Below the pieces are notes generated by a model. It saw only the letters and a list, made by a program, of their open reading frames with translations. It was not told where the DNA came from and searched no databases. The translations under genes were made by a program, and so were the position numbers. DNA of 64,000 bases, taken from Sindora glabra. Taxonomy: Eukaryota > Streptophyta > Magnoliopsida > Fabales > Fabaceae. Positions 1-13,311 of this stretch are shown piece by piece. Within the stretch, counting starts at the first letter, position 1, and every line of letters starts with the position of its first letter. Where the stretch lies: the NCBI GenBank assembly GCA_020226215.1, contig CM035228.1, forward strand, positions 65,011,989-65,075,988. The letters are read 5' to 3'.

Positions 1-254
1 TATTGTCCGAATGGTACTGTGAATGCTGTTTTATAACGATCCTCAGGTTTTATTTGAATCTGCCAGAACCTAGATTTCATATCAAATTTGAAAAAGATTT
101 TTGCCGAATAAAGACAGTTTAACAAATCTTTTTTATTTGGAATAGGATACCTAATCTATTGCAGTGCAGTGTTTAGGGGCTTGTAATTAATTACAAGTCT
201 TGGTGTGCCTCGTTCTAGTTCAGCATTCTTGTTTACATAAAATGCTGCACAAGA
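1..254 (-). pseudogene. Reverse transcriptase N-terminal part of the pararetrovirus-like element
   Basis: Minus-strand translation past the stop at 255-257 keeps the same frame and shows RT blocks: a VNK element followed by PRLVINYKPLN (blocks A/B) and then the FDMKS..WQIQI region around the first catalytic aspartate. The domain runs off the left edge of the window. A single in-frame TAG separates it from the upstream frame at 255-947. The catalytic YxDD block is outside the window. Confidence 0.7.
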
Positions 255-947
255 CTAAGGACTTTTCGATTTCCTAATAATCCCCTTTTTCAAGAGATCA
301 TTTATTTCCTTTTGGCAATAATCTAGGAGTTTATGACTCATCTGGATTGGTCTTGCCTTTGTAAGAATTTTTCTTTCAAAAAAATCCTTTTCATATGGTA
401 ATTCTACCATATGCTGCTTTTTATTCCAAAAAGCATTTGGTAAATCAACACAAACATTACTGATTATCCTTTTTTCCATAAATTTGATTCTTGATTGAAC
501 AGTAGGGTTTTGAAGATGCTGCTTAATCCTTTTATAAGAAATTTCTTCAGCAAGAAAATTTATTTGTATTTTTTTACAGTCTATCAAGTTAATCTTCTGG
601 GATTTCTTGACAAACTGGAAAGTAATTTTTTCTCCCAAAACTTTGGTTGTAATTCCTTTATCTGTAACCTTATAAAGAATTAAGCCTTGGATAAAAGGAT
701 TACCTAAAATAATTTTGCTGGATAAATTCTTCATAAGTAAGAATTCCTGATTTGTTTTGAAAGAAGAATTTATTATTTGGACATTTGGCAATTTGAAATT
801 GATTTCAAGGAAGGAACCGTTTGCAGACTTGATTTTGGCCTTAGTTTTTTCAAAAAACTTTGTAGGAACTAGGCCTTCTTGAATACAATTTATATCTGCT
901 CTGGTATAAAAAAGAGCAACTATTTCCAGTTTCCAGTCATTTTTCAT
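255..947 (-). pseudogene. Protease to RT linker of the pararetrovirus-like polyprotein
   Basis: This is the longest open stretch of the element, 230 residues. The N-terminal part has the flanks of a retroviral-type aspartic protease, but the catalytic D-T/S-G triad is not there: the sequence reads Y-T-R at about residues 14-16 (near 900-908), so the protease is dead. The C-terminal part (about residues 165-230) is the conserved lead into RT, with LPYEKDF, ARPIQMS and a KKGIIRKSKSP end. The frame closes with a TAG where the alignment would continue into RT. It belongs to the same decayed element as the neighbouring minus-strand pieces. Confidence 0.65.
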
Positions 948-1163
948 TAAAACAACTGAAACATAATATTTTAGAACTGAAATTCTGGAAATAATTCCTA
1001 AGAAATCATTTTCTTGAATTTCTTCATCTCCATTGATTTTTTCTTTTCCCTTTAAAGAGATTGGAGATTCAAAAGGAATTTGAAAAGTAAAAATGATTTT
1101 TCCTTGGAGTTTTTGAATAGATTTGAGCTCCTTGACTTCTGTTTTAAGCAGATTTATTTCAGA

Positions 1164-2920
1164 TTATAGATCCTGCAAGGTAACAAGTCTATTTTGGTCT
1201 GACTTAAATCTGTCTAAAGCTTCTTTAAAACTATAGGAAACTGGTTGTGAAAATCTTCTTGAAGGAAAAGATTTATCCAGATTGTCCTTAAGTTTTTGGA
1301 GATATTCTTGGTTCTTATCATTATTAGGATAATTACTAATGATGTCAAAAAGTAACTCTTGCTCCGCATTGAGCATATTTACCTAAAATTCAGAAGGCGA
1401 GTCCTCTGAGGATATTTCATCATCTTGGGGAAGACAATCTATTTATTGAACCTCATCTTCTCCTTCTATTCCAGGTTCCGAATCAGATTGAGAAGAATCC
1501 TCAGCAAGAAGGTTGATTATTTGGTTCAAGATGGATTCATCTAAATTTAGTTGCTGCAACCTTCTATTCAATCTGCAATATCTAGCAATGTGTCTAGGTT
1601 TTCCACACTTGTAACACACTGGTTTGGTATTTTGAGATTGTCCAGGAAGTGGAGCATTTCTAGTTTTAGATTTCCTCCTTTGGAATTTGTTTGAAGAATA
1701 CCTAGGCTTATTTTATGGTTCAGGTTTAGGCTGAACTGCTTGGTGCCTAGCTTTTCTGGGTTTTATATTTTTAGTGCAAGGTAGGCCAAATTGTTCACAA
1801 AAAGAACCTAATTCTTTTCTATTTTAGGCTTTTTCCCTGCTAAGTTGATGTTGGATTTTGTCATCTTGACAAACTTTGAGGACTACCTTTTGAACATGGC
1901 TTACTAATTCTCTATAAGTAAGTCTTTCATAAGGAATTTGTTCACCATAAAGGTTTCTAATTTCTCCTCGAACTTTGTCTCCTAAGGTTAGGGGAAGTCT
2001 AACAAGAAATTTTTCTTTCTAGAAAGGTTAATTGCTATCTGACCTGGTAAAAATTCTAGTGAAGAACATATCTTTGTACCATCTAAAGTCAGATAGAGAT
2101 TTGCACCTAAGGTTGGAAAGTAGTTCTGCAGATTTATCTTTCCAAAAGGTAGGATCTCCTATGAAATGTCTACCTATGGTATAGATTAAGGTATTAACCG
2201 CATCAGGATTTGGCCTATTATCAGGTCCTAAAAGGATATCTCCATTCCCATCACGTTTAATGGCTTCTAAGATTTTTGTTCTTTCTATTTCTAAAAGATG
2301 ATTATCCCACTATCCTTTTAATTATCTTGTAAAACCAGCTATCAAGTAGTGGCAGACTACGATATCTTCACAGTTATGGGGTGATTGGTAAGCTGTGCTG
2401 ACCCTTACCATTTGTTGTAGGATATTTATTAGTTCATATTCAGATTTTCCATCTACATTCCATTCATAGATGTTATTCCCGTTGTAGGAATTCTAAATAA
2501 TCCTATGTTTTTCCTCAATGACTAAGTCAGGAGGACTGGCCCTAGGGTAATACATTTTCTGGGGTTATCTCCAGTTATTCTCCCTAGGTTCTTGTTTGAT
2601 GGGGTTTACTTGATAATCATCTGACGATATGTCAGAACAATTATCAAGGACTCCTACAAGTTTTCCAGTTATAGATTTGGCAGACTTAGGTGTTTCATAT
2701 TCATCTACATAAACTTGACCTAGTTTTTAGTTTAGCTCTTCTATAATCTGATTAACCCTTGTTAAAGCATATGTTTTAGATAAAACTAATTATTTTTTTG
2801 CAGGTATTTGGTAAGGTTTGAAAAGAGGGTTATCAACCTTCTTAGTTCTAGAGGTTTCTCCTACAAAATTTCTCGAAACACCAGAACTACCATTACTAGC
2901 AGACATCATATGAGTTCCAA
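1164..2920 (-). pseudogene. Coat-protein-like region with CCHC zinc knuckle, broken frame
   Basis: The minus strand carries a capsid-like region in two or more frames, interrupted by stops. Recognisable pieces include IGRHFIGDPTFW, LPLTLGDKVRGEI and a basic stretch before a zinc knuckle. The knuckle lies at 1575-1616 and reads CYKCGKPRHIARYC, a full CX2CX4HX4C motif. An acidic serine-rich stretch follows, then a short open segment at 1164-1376 of coiled-coil-like, charged character that bridges to the protease. Gag-type proteins with a single knuckle occur in both caulimovirids and gypsy elements; the neighbouring domains favour the former. Confidence 0.55.
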
Positions 2921-2924
2921 GAGT

Positions 2925-3335
2925 TTAGAGATACCTGTTGGTGTAGTTATTTTTCTCAATAATTGAGGTTATATCTTTGGCTGCTGCAGCTTCTTCTTCA
3001 CGATACTTTTTCGTCTTGAAAGGAGATGCAACAATTGGCTTCTTTGGGTCTATTATCTGTATTTGGAATGGGCCTTTTGGTGGAAGATCTGAAATGAGCT
3101 TCTCGCCTTTGGTTGTTGTCCATTCATGAGTAAGAACATCAATAGACCTTATCCTTTTAAAAGGATAATCCATTTGGTTTCTTTCAGCATATGGTTCAAA
3201 CCATTCAAAGAACGATATATTTTGTTTTACAAGACTCAAGTAAAGATCGTATTTTTCTTGAATCATATTTGTCATCTTATTTAGATCTATGATTGCATTA
3301 ATAAGATTTATCTTTCTTGAAGATCTAATTCTCAC
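2925..3335 (-). pseudogene. N-terminal polyprotein fragment of the pararetrovirus-like element
   Basis: A 136-residue open frame that begins with MRIRSSRKINLINAIIDLN and includes FFEWFEPYAERNQMDYPF and a LPPKGPFQIQI segment. I link it to the same element by strand, spacing and reading direction; it lies directly upstream of the coat-like region. It stops at TAG near 2925 and no start-to-coat frame survives. A movement-protein region, expected further upstream in an intact caulimovirid, is not seen because a different element starts at about 3385. Its function cannot be assigned. Confidence 0.45.
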
Positions 3336-3384
3336 ATATGAACAAATAAAATATATTAGCCCTAATAAAATTGAAAAGATTTCA

Positions 3385-4870
3385 CGAAAGAATAGGAGAA
3401 GCTTGCATGATTTCCCACTAATGGAAGTCCTAGATATAAGTGAGTTTAGTTAAATTCCAAATATGTTAATTACTAAGGAGTAAAATTATAATCAAGAAAA
3501 TTTAAAGATCAAAACTTCAATATTATTAAGTGCAATGACAAATAAGTAAAGAGAAGTTTTTGATACTACCAATGATGCAGTACAACATGAAAATGGTGAA
3601 ATCTTTTTTGTTTATAGATATGGTTGCACTAGCAAAACATATTTAGAGAGCATTAAAACTTTTTCTCTATGTTCAAAAGGCAAAATTTGTGTTGATGGTG
3701 GCATCAAATGGGATTACTTCAATTTTATTTCTTAATGATCATACAACTTATTCTCAATTTGGTATTCCTTTGGACATAAATGAAGATTCAACTTACAACA
3801 TAAGATAAGATAGTCCTTAAATCAAATTACTAAAGATAACAAAGTTGATAATTTAGGATGAAGCTCTTATGCTACATAAACACTATTTTAAAAAACTAAA
3901 TAAAATGTTAAAGGATATAATGCAATTGGAAAATAAGAATGACATGTTACTTCCATTTAGTGGGAAAGTAATGGTATTTGGTGGTGATTTCAGGCAAATT
4001 CTTCTTGTGTTTCTAAAAGGTAGTTGTGTAAATATCATTAACACAACATTGAACTCTTCTTATTTATGGCACTACTGTTAGGTCTTAAAATTAACAAAGA
4101 ATGTGCATCTTAGTTCAGCTACATTAAACTTCATGGAAAGAAAGCAACTAAAAGAATTTATTAAGTGGATTTAAAAAATTAAAAATGACAATATTAGTGA
4201 ATCAAATGATGGTGAAGTTAACATAGAAATTCCAAGCGATTTGTTACTAACAAAAAAGCTTAATCCAATACGAGCATTATTAAAATTCATACTCAAATCT
4301 ATTTGACAAGGGAATGCTTACCTATTCTACTATTCTTTCGAGAATTAAAGAAAAAGAAAAGGAGTATTTAATCTCAAATCAATTTGTAAGACAAGATTAA
4401 ATAAATCTTGCCAATTTAATATGGACATTTGAAGTCTTAAATGCTCTCTAATGTTCTGCTCTACTAAATCATAAACTTAAAATTAACATTAGGGTACTAA
4501 TTATGTTGATTTATAACATTAATCAATCTATTGGTCTTTATGGGCATTAAACTTATAGTCACTCAAATGGTAGATCATGTTATTAAAGTTGAAATGTTGA
4601 CAGGAATCACTGTTAAGAATGAGGTCTTCATACCTCGAATGGTTTTAAGTCCAACTTAATCAAAATGGTCATTCAAACTCTATCAAAAGCAATTTCCATT
4701 CTCTTATGCAATGTCTATTAATAAAAGTGAAAGGCAACTATTTAAAAGAGTAGGACTATATCTACCAAAGCTAGTATTCATGCATGGTCAATTATATGTT
4801 GCAACATCTAAAGTGACAAGTAGAGAGGGATTAAAGATTTCATTCAGAAAATAAAAAGGAGAAAAATATG
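3385..4870 (+). pseudogene. Helitron PIF1-type helicase pseudogene
   Basis: Plus-strand translation in shifting frames gives the landmarks of a Helitron helicase in order. A RSLHDFP segment lies near 3400. A degraded Walker A (YGCTSKT where GxxGxGKT is expected) lies near 3625. The conserved KVMVFGGDFRQIL block lies at about 3966-4005 in a 70-residue open frame (3869-4081). At the C-terminal end, near 4720-4850, are a decayed INKS segment and HGQLYVATSKVTSREGLKI. Many stops separate these blocks. Cellular PIF1 is less likely, because the flanking blocks match the transposon type. Neither the Rep endonuclease nor Helitron ends (5-prime TC, 3-prime hairpin-CTRR) could be identified. Confidence 0.75.
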
Positions 4871-5228
4871 ACCACTTATGTTATCTTTAAGGAAATATTT
4901 GAAAACATAAATTAGGTTCACATTTTTATTATGAAATCCTCTCTATTATATACTTATAGATGTTATTTAATTTAATTAAATGTACAAGTATTATTTACAA
5001 TGAGTCATCATTGATTTGCAATTGTGAGATATGCAAAGCTAAAGATGTGTTTGAGTGAAAAAATAGAGCTACATGATTATATTGGAAGGAAAATTTACAG
5101 TGTTTCAACCACTTGAAGAGGAAAATCACTTCATCATTCTTAATAGAATTTATAGATCAAGAAGGGGTGAATTAGCTTTAACACAAATTTACAATTAAAA
5201 CTTTATATAAAAATTTTGAGTAAAAATG

Positions 5229-5230
<2 letters not shown>
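4871..5230. other. AT-rich stretch without gene
   Basis: This follows the helicase remnant and may be Helitron 3-prime sequence. No open frame or repeat was recognised. Confidence 0.4.

Positions 5231-5310
<80 letters not shown>
5231..5310. repeat. (AAT)n microsatellite, about 27 units
   Basis: An uninterrupted AAT trinucleotide run of 80 bases. Its length and purity suggest it is polymorphic. Confidence 0.97.
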
Positions 5311-5311
<1 letters not shown>

Positions 5312-8300
5312 CTTTGTAGTTTTGGTAAATATATAGTTTCAAAAATATGAAATAATGTTGATAAGATTGTAAATACCTTGAATGTATTTAAAAATAATTT
5401 CCTTAGAACTTAGTATGAAAATTGAGTAAAATTCTTTTTTGAAGAATAATCAAGAATGTGTGAAAAGTAAAAAAATTAGGAAAGATATATGACACCAAGA
5501 ATTTTTATAGACATTCGATGGTCTAAAAGTAATGCCTCTTAAGTTTACTTATCTCTTTTCATGCTAACAAATTTCATTGAAAGTATCCACTATTTTTATA
5601 AAAAAATACAGCACTAAGATTTATAATATTCATCTAATCTTTACTAGGATTTTCAAACCACCTTACTTTATAAGATTTTCCTAATCTACACTAAGATTTC
5701 ACAAATCCACCTAGCTTTACACATTTCCACTAGGATTTCAAAATCACCTAACTTTACAAGATACAAAAATCTATACTAGGATTTCAATCAAATTCTCAAG
5801 GAAGGATTTTTTCACTATCTCACTTGAAGACTTTACAAAATTTCTTTTAAACACTCTTAGAATGGATATGTAACTTTTGAATTATGAGAAATATGATAAT
5901 AATTTTAACTAGAAGGAGGAGAATAAGAGAATGATTTGTAAGTTGTAGCTTTGGTGTGTTGAATCCAAATGAAGTAAAACCTATTTGTAGTGGGAAATTG
6001 GCTAGATATCTAAGTAAACTTCTCCAACAAGCTTCCTTTGCCTCCTAAAATGTTGAATATTTGAATTTGAATCAAGTAAAACTAGCTTTTCCCTTTTTAT
6101 TGCATTAAATAAGAAATTTGTTCAAAATAGCATGTCCATTACTACTTTACTGGAATTTTGAATTTTAGCTCCAACTATGGTTAAAAAGTGATGAATGAGG
6201 TTGTGTACTTTTAACTAGTCACTTGCACTTATTTGATGAAAAATAATATTTTTATCAATTAATCATATGTGGTAAATATTTAAATATGAATAGCCTTCTT
6301 ATGCACTTGAATTTCCCACTTCATATTTTGCATTCCATCTCAAAACTTGATCCAATGGTTGAAATTAAACTTCAAATACTAGCCATTAGAATCATATCTT
6401 GATGATAAAATTTTTTTCATTTTAAAAAAATAAAATCAATAATAAAATGATTTAGATTATTCTAGAGACATTCATATGGACAAGTTATATTAAGCTTTTA
6501 TGAATAGCAAATAAAAAGTGGTTGCCCATGAGATAATTGGGTGGATTTGCAAGATTTTAACCTAAGATAAGATAGCCTAGATATAGATTTGATAAGTCTA
6601 TGCTTAATTACTAGAATATTTGGCCCAAAAAAATATTTTATTTTTCATTTGATTCTTCAATTTTATTTGTGTTCAATCCACTTTAAGTGAAAGAATATTT
6701 TAATAGTATTGATATTAGCAATTAGTAATCTAATTATACATACCAATAGAATATTTACATTCTTTTTGTCCATGAATTCATCTTACATAATCCTTTCTAT
6801 AATTTTAAGGTCATGATTGATTAAAATGGTCTATGCATATTAACTTTTTTAAGGAACAATATCATTTGTTTAAATTTTTTTATTTCTTGCATCTTCCAAA
6901 AAATTTAGTACTGTAAGAGAATGGCTATAATTGATCCATTGGTATTCCACAGATCGCATGCTAGTTTATACTATTTATTTTCAAAATCAAATATTCTAAT
7001 TTTGGTTCCAAGTAAAAATCTTATGTTACTCCAAGATATACTCTCAATCTTGGATTTTGGATACTATTAAAATAATAAAAATTTTAAAAATAAATTCTAA
7101 TGAATTTTTTATCTACTAAAATTAATGGGTACTTTTCCTAATTTTCCACTAATAAATATTCTCTAATCAGGTTCTAATAGTCCTTATTTTATTAGGTATT
7201 ATATAAAATTACCACCACCATGACATACCTTTTTTATGTTTCTATAATCATTATTGTGTCTTCTTGAATTATCTTATCTTAGTTAAGTTACTAAGTATGC
7301 CACTTGGCTATCTATATTCATCCTATTGGCTTGTTATCTTCCATCTCATCCTTATTGGCTTTATAATTATCATGTGGCAAGCATTTTAAATTAATTCCAA
7401 TTTACTTTAGCTTGCATTGGCCAAATAAGCTTCTAATGGAATGATTATAGCTATTTTAAACTTTCTTCCTAAGTATTAATCAAATTGAATTGGATTTTGA
7501 TTTCCACTAAGAAAGTATAATGGACCATTTGATCCTTTCTTGCTTATGAGCAAATAGGCCTTCTTATTTTGGGCTCTAATAGTCCATTTCACACCTCACT
7601 TAATTACTTCCTCATGCAATAAGCCCTAGTCTAACTTGACACATTCATTGACTTCACATGGTCATGGTGAATTAGTTCAATTCGTTATGCATGATCATTT
7701 ATTAAATTCCCTTGGGCCATGCTTAAAACATGTCTTCATATAATCTCCATACCACATCTAAGCACCTTCCATAGGCATTTTCACTTTATGTCTCAAATAT
7801 CTTCTATTATAGCCCTATTTACAAGATAGTTTATATTTGACTATATACTTTGAATTTTTACAAGAAATTTTGATATAAAATATCCTCATGTGTCCTTTAA
7901 CAAAGGGCAATGATTTAGCATCAATTGGATATTCCTATAAAAATTTATGATCAAAATACTATAGATTGGTCAATATGGTAACACCCAATTTTTGCCTTTC
8001 TTCAAGAAGATTTTGGTATTAATTGGTTGGGAAATAAATTATGAAATTCATATAACCCGAAGCCTCAAATGTTTATTTTCTAAATATAAATCAAAATACT
8101 GCTAAGATTGTAGAAATTTTATTAACATGTAACTCTGCTTTAATTTTTCTTAATGTTTTATTTAATTCTTGCCAACCCACTTAATATTTCTAATTCCCTC
8201 AATTACTTTTTTTCATCATACTTTATCTACCAAAATGCAGTGTCCATATTTTCAAATCTACCTATAATTTTCATAAAATATCTTTTTACATAATCTTCAT

Positions 8301-9030
8301 CTTTAACCCATTTTTATTCTCAATAACCCAATAACTTATAAAACTTTTCTTAATCAAAATCTCTCAGTTTATCTTATTAATTCAATTCATACCTTTTTAT
8401 ACCATTCCTTCATTCATCCTCATATGCTTTATCATTTTTATGGTTATAATCTCTAACATATCATAAGTGCTACCTAATTTTCATAAATAGGATTTTTTAA
8501 ATGTTACAATCAACTTATAAAGCAACAGGACATAGTCCACTACGTAGTCCATTATGTTATCTTAAAGAGTAACTACATTAAGTAGAGTTGATTATGGCCT
8601 CATGATTTATAAATTTTCTTTTTCGTAAAATCATTGTTCATTTACAACAAGCAAACCTTGAATCACATTCTTATCCTGCAATCTTACAATCAAACCATTA
8701 ATACTTATGATATTTACTTCAAAACATTAAGATTTACTAATAAAATTTTAATTTCAAAGCTCAAATCACAAATTTCATTCAATTTCTTCCAGAATCATCT
8801 TAAAGTTAAAATGAGTAAAATGATTAAATTTAAACAAAGATTTAGGTAGAATATTGTTCACAACTCTTGAAGAAAGGACTTGAGGTGGAGAATATTATTT
8901 TTATCACTAAAATACTCTTATTTCATGTTTGCTTCCATTTCAATTAATTCTCTAATTTCATACATGTAAACTTTGATATCAAATGTTAAAATTCAATCCA
9001 AGACCACAACAATGATAGATTAAAATTCTG
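5311..9030. other. Long AT-rich noncoding region
   Basis: No coding region is supported in any frame; the longest open stretch (8634-8849) has low-complexity composition only. The bases TGGTAACACCC near 7975 resemble the first bases of some gypsy LTRs, but no matching 3-prime end or second copy was found, so no element is called. Confidence 0.5.
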
Positions 9031-9215
9031 TATATATATATATATATATGATGGATTAAAACACCAAAAAAGAATATTATGCTTGATGGAGACAAAATTT
9101 ATAAAAAAAAATATATATTTTAGGTTAACCACAATTAAAATTAATCCTACATGTAGATATAAACATAAATATAAACATAATTATGATAATAAACATAAAC
9201 ATAAACATCATAACT
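9031..9215. repeat. Short (TA)n and ATAAAC-type simple repeats
   Basis: A (TA)9 run occupies 9031-9048. A loose hexamer array of ATAAAC and related units occupies about 9155-9207. Confidence 0.8.
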
Positions 9216-11790
9216 ATAAAGGATAAACACCCCTAGTTTGTCCTTCTAAAATTTGCTTGTTTGTTACTTTCATCCTTATAAAATATTTGATATTAATTTT
9301 GATTCTATAAAGTATATATTTGTTTGATTTTTCAAGTATTCATATGAAAACTAATTTGTTCAAAATTGGATAAAATAATTTTTACAAGAAAAAAATGATG
9401 CAAAATATTTTATAGGTATAAAAAATGATAAAAAGTGATTTTCATAAGGACGAGAAAATGGATTTGCTTTAAAAAAAAAAAAACCTCTTAATGACCTAAT
9501 GACCTAAAATTTTTTATTTCATCTAAGAATTCAATCCATGACCGCATGTTTGAGACATTAAAAAAAATCATATATTTGTAATTAAAATTTTGTGCTGAAT
9601 GTTGCCACCTTGTTTGGTTTAATGGACATTGAGGAATTAATACTAGCATGGTTTTCTTCACTTTTCTCTTTAATAGTGATTTTAAATGGATAAAATCTAC
9701 ATGTTAGAAGTGAAGAACTTCACATATTTATATTAAGAAAATTGTAGTAACCTTCTCATAAAAGGATTATTAGGCTATGGAACAACATGATAATCAAAGT
9801 ACACTAATGATATATCAAGTCTATACCCTATTAGAGCATAATTCATCAAGTCTATACCCTATTAAAGCACAATTTAAGTTAGACTTCAAGCAAAAATTTA
9901 ATAAGCCTATTTTATAATTTTTATCAAATAAAATTTGCACATAATAGTAGCTTGTCTTATAGAAAATGCTATCAATTTCTATAGAAATTATAATTATGAA
10001 AATTTATAAGATTTGTAAATGAGTTTGTTGGAAATATTAATTTTGAAATTTAAACTTAATGTTTTGGTGTGCTCAGTATTTTTTTAATTTGAAATTATTT
10101 AGAGATAAATAAATATTCTATTTGTTGTTTTAAGTTAATTTATGCATCATTTTTTTTATCAAGATATAGTCATAAGTTTATTTTATGACAGAAAAATTGT
10201 ATTAAAGTTTATTAAATGTTATTGAGTATTCATTTAAATAAAGTTTCAATCTTATGAACGAATATCTAAAAAAATAATGATAATCATCACTCGGAGCAAT
10301 AATTAAGATATAATTATTAGCACCTAACAACCAGATTTATTATTTTATTTTTATTTTAAAAATATATCATTATTAAATTGTATGTCTCTTCATTATATTA
10401 TTAAAAATAGAAATAAAATATTAAATGTGGTTCTAATATTAATTGTGTTATTATTAATTAGAGATTAATAATTACATTTTAACCGCTACCTTGAAGGCAA
10501 TGATCAGCATTATCTTATTTAAAATATTATTTTTAATTATATAGAGTATTTAATGTGTACTAAGTCTATCTCAATTTTAGTTATTAAAATTTTGAATGTT
10601 AGATATTTAATTTATGTTATTTATATGAATTTAATCTACTTTTCTAAATTTAATCAACATATATAGGGAAAAATGCTCTTTACATCATATTTGGTATACT
10701 ATTTACAACCTGTCTACATAAGAATTAAAGTAGAAAAAAAAGAAATAAGTGACTTGCAATGTTAACCTTTGTAGTTCATAGAAATTATCATATATAAGTC
10801 ACATGTTAGTATATTAGTCTTAATTTCACCCTAATTTAGTTCTAATTTCAATATTTCATACCCTATGTTCTCTTCTATATAAAACATTAATTTTAAACAA
10901 AAACTCACCTTCATTTTTGCAAGTACTCTTTTGTTAATATTTTACAAATGAATGTACTAAAGAAATTACCACAACAACAAGAATAAGGTGTGAATGATAA
11001 AAACAAATTGATACGTGATCATTATACTAGTATTTGTTGTTTGACCCATGTCCCATTGTTGATAGTCCTGGATGGGATCACTGGTTCCGAAACCTTGACC
11101 ATAATAAACAAGGCTAAAAAAATGGATAATTTCCTACAGCATTTAAGTAAGACCGTGGGAAATCATAAGAAATTGTGTGGGATAATATTAACAAGTATAA
11201 TTTTAATTTTTTTTACCGTTGATCAATTCCATCTTCCTCATTTAATAATTTCAATTAATAGAATTTATTATAAATACGTTTATCAAATTTAATTAGTTGA
11301 TATTTTTCATTAAAATATTTTTATCATTAATTAAATATTTTGTTGAATTTTTATCTTAATTTTAGTAAATATGCATTTTATTTACCAAAAAATATGCATT
11401 TTATCTTTTTATTATATATAATCATTTGTAATTTAATAATTAATTATTTCTTAAATAATATTTTTATTATATATAATTTGGCATGTTCATCTATATAATT
11501 TTAAACTAATCTTAATTTAATCTATTTTTTATCTGTGTTAAACAAGGTTAATCCATTTATAATCGAAATCTATATAAACCCAATCTAAACTTATCTAAAT
11601 ATTTTTTTTTCATATTAGTTTATTATATTATATAAAACATGGCCATTAAAACTTAAACTTTATGTAGAAATACTATCTGATTCATAACTTTTGTTTTTCA
11701 AACCACTAAGACGATAGACAAGGAAGAAACACTAGCAAAATAGAACACAACCATGAAATACTACATTAGGAATGCTGGCCCACTTGAATA
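9216..11790. other. AT-rich intergenic region
   Basis: No recognised gene. A TATA-like TATATAAAA lies near 10875 and a 100-residue open frame starts at 10990, but nothing in that frame matches a family I know, so it is not called as a gene. Confidence 0.4.
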
Positions 11791-11799
11791 TGTCAAAAA

Positions 11800-12300
11800 T
11801 AGGTTAGATCTAATGAATTAGTTTGGAACTAATATAATTTTATTTGGCATGAAATCGGGATTAGTATAAAGAATAATAAAAATAATTTGATTTAATATGA
11901 GACTGAAATTAGTTAGTCTGATTTAGTAAGGAGATGAGATTGGAATTAAAGATTGACACTTGTAAATACTAGCCTACTAAGCTATTAATTGGGTTAAGAT
12001 GTTAACTTGATAATATATAATATAATAAGTAATATAAGATTAGTTAATTAGTATGTGTGTGTGTGTATGTATGTATGTAGGTATGTATATTAAAATTATA
12101 ATTTTTAGTCTATTATAAATTACATTTAAATATCTATAAATATATTCAAATTATATATTTCAAAATACTATTAAATAACTTTTAAAATTAAAATTAACAA
12201 GTTTATATATTTAACATTGTCAACATATATAAAAAATTATATAAATAAATAATTAAACTTTATTTTAATCAAACTAGAAAATAAATAAAAAAGGGCATTG
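11800..12300. mobile_element. Possible non-autonomous DNA element, AT-rich, paralogous to 26610-27775
   Basis: The layout (an AATATAATTTTAT start, repeated GGATTAG/GACTG motifs, then CTATTAA..TTGG..AACTTGATAATA followed by an AT-only interior ending in TTTATATATTTAAC-like sequence) is shared with the block at 26610-27010. Two separate copies of the same noncoding layout suggest a dispersed element. Terminal inverted repeats and target duplication were not resolved. A (GT)n/(ATGT)n run at 12051-12090 lies inside. Confidence 0.3.
12051..12090. repeat. (GT)n then (ATGT)n microsatellite
   Basis: A direct run of GT dinucleotides that grades into ATGT tetranucleotides. Confidence 0.9.
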
Positions 12301-13300
12301 CCCATGGCTTTGAGCCTTTAGCAATTTACGTCAACAAAATAGAATAGACAACGAAAAATTTGAAAGAGGATTGATCATCTTCTGATAAAGGAGATGAAAT
12401 TTTGAAGTAGTGATATATTCATATATTGTAAAGTTAGTTAACAAAATATTTATACTTATTTTATTTAAAATAGTAAAATTTTTCTAAACTATATTTCGTA
12501 ATTTTTATTTCCATACTTGGGATTTTACACTAAAAAATAACGTATCTTAATTGATTTTTTTGTAATTTTAATATTATTCCAATCTAAGATTTGTAATGAT
12601 AATAATTTATAATTATAATTCCATCAAAGTCACACTAATTTTTTAAAAAAAATTCAATGTTTTATATTAAAATTACAATATATAAGTTTTAAAAAAATTC
12701 AAACTAAAGTTTTTTTAACTCTACTAAAATTTGTGGTTTTTTACAGGATGGCTTCTTTATTGTTTGTTCTTTGTGGTTATTATTTTTTAAATATGACTTC
12801 ATTTTAACCAAAAATAAAAATTTTATTTGATACAATAATAATAATAATAATAATAATAACAACAATAACAATTAACTACTATTTCTAATTTGAAATTAAT
12901 ATTTAAAATGTAATATATTATAAAACTTTTCCAATGTCACTTGCTAAATATTGATTTAGGATTAGAATTGAAATTGATATTGTAATAACCCAATGGCATT
13001 AATAAAAAATTAATATGATCTAAATTAATTTGATGTACAACTTTTACTTTTACTTGTACAAAGTTGAAAATAGCATGGATATAGCCCGTTTTAACATCCC
13101 TACTCCCATCATCATTTTCATGTTCCGGGATGAATCTACACACTCTTTCGCGTGCACATGCCATTTACAATCTAGGTTTCACCTACTTAATTATAAGAGA
13201 AAGTAGGTAAAAGTACGTGGAGAACTAAGAGAATAATACTGCTGATACACTATGAACCACCCCACTCAACTAACCCTAGCCCCGTTTTTAATTTCCTCCT
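12301..13300. other. AT-rich upstream region of the first dirigent gene
   Basis: Apart from an (AAT)n run at about 12834-12859, no gene or repeat was recognised. The last 150 bases become less AT-rich and probably hold the promoter of the gene at 13362. Confidence 0.4.
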
Positions 13301-13311
13301 TCCCCATATTT

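Larger units (their letters stand above)
1..3340 (-). mobile_element. Endogenous pararetrovirus-like element (caulimovirid type), decayed, cut by window edge
   Basis: Read on the minus strand from 3335 down to 1, the segment encodes in order a conserved N-terminal polyprotein piece, a coat-protein-like stretch, a CCHC zinc knuckle, a pepsin-like protease remnant and the start of reverse transcriptase. This order, with gag/coat, knuckle, protease and RT on one strand and no integrase seen, fits a caulimovirid copy in a plant genome. The frame is broken by many stops and shifts, so it is not expected to make a working protein. The rest of RT and RNase H would lie left of base 1. The right border lies near 3340, where a plus-strand Helitron remnant begins. 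No LTR is visible. A Ty3/gypsy element with unusual order is the main alternative; I favour a pararetrovirus because of the coat and RT character. Confidence 0.7.

Noticed and set aside
7970..8900. Possible gypsy LTR starting TGGTAACACCC
   Set aside because: No matching end, second LTR or target duplication was found.
10990..11292. Plus-strand 100-residue open frame preceded by a TATA-like motif near 10875
   Set aside because: No recognisable domain; the second half is low-complexity and AT-driven. It could be an exon of an unknown gene but nothing supports this.
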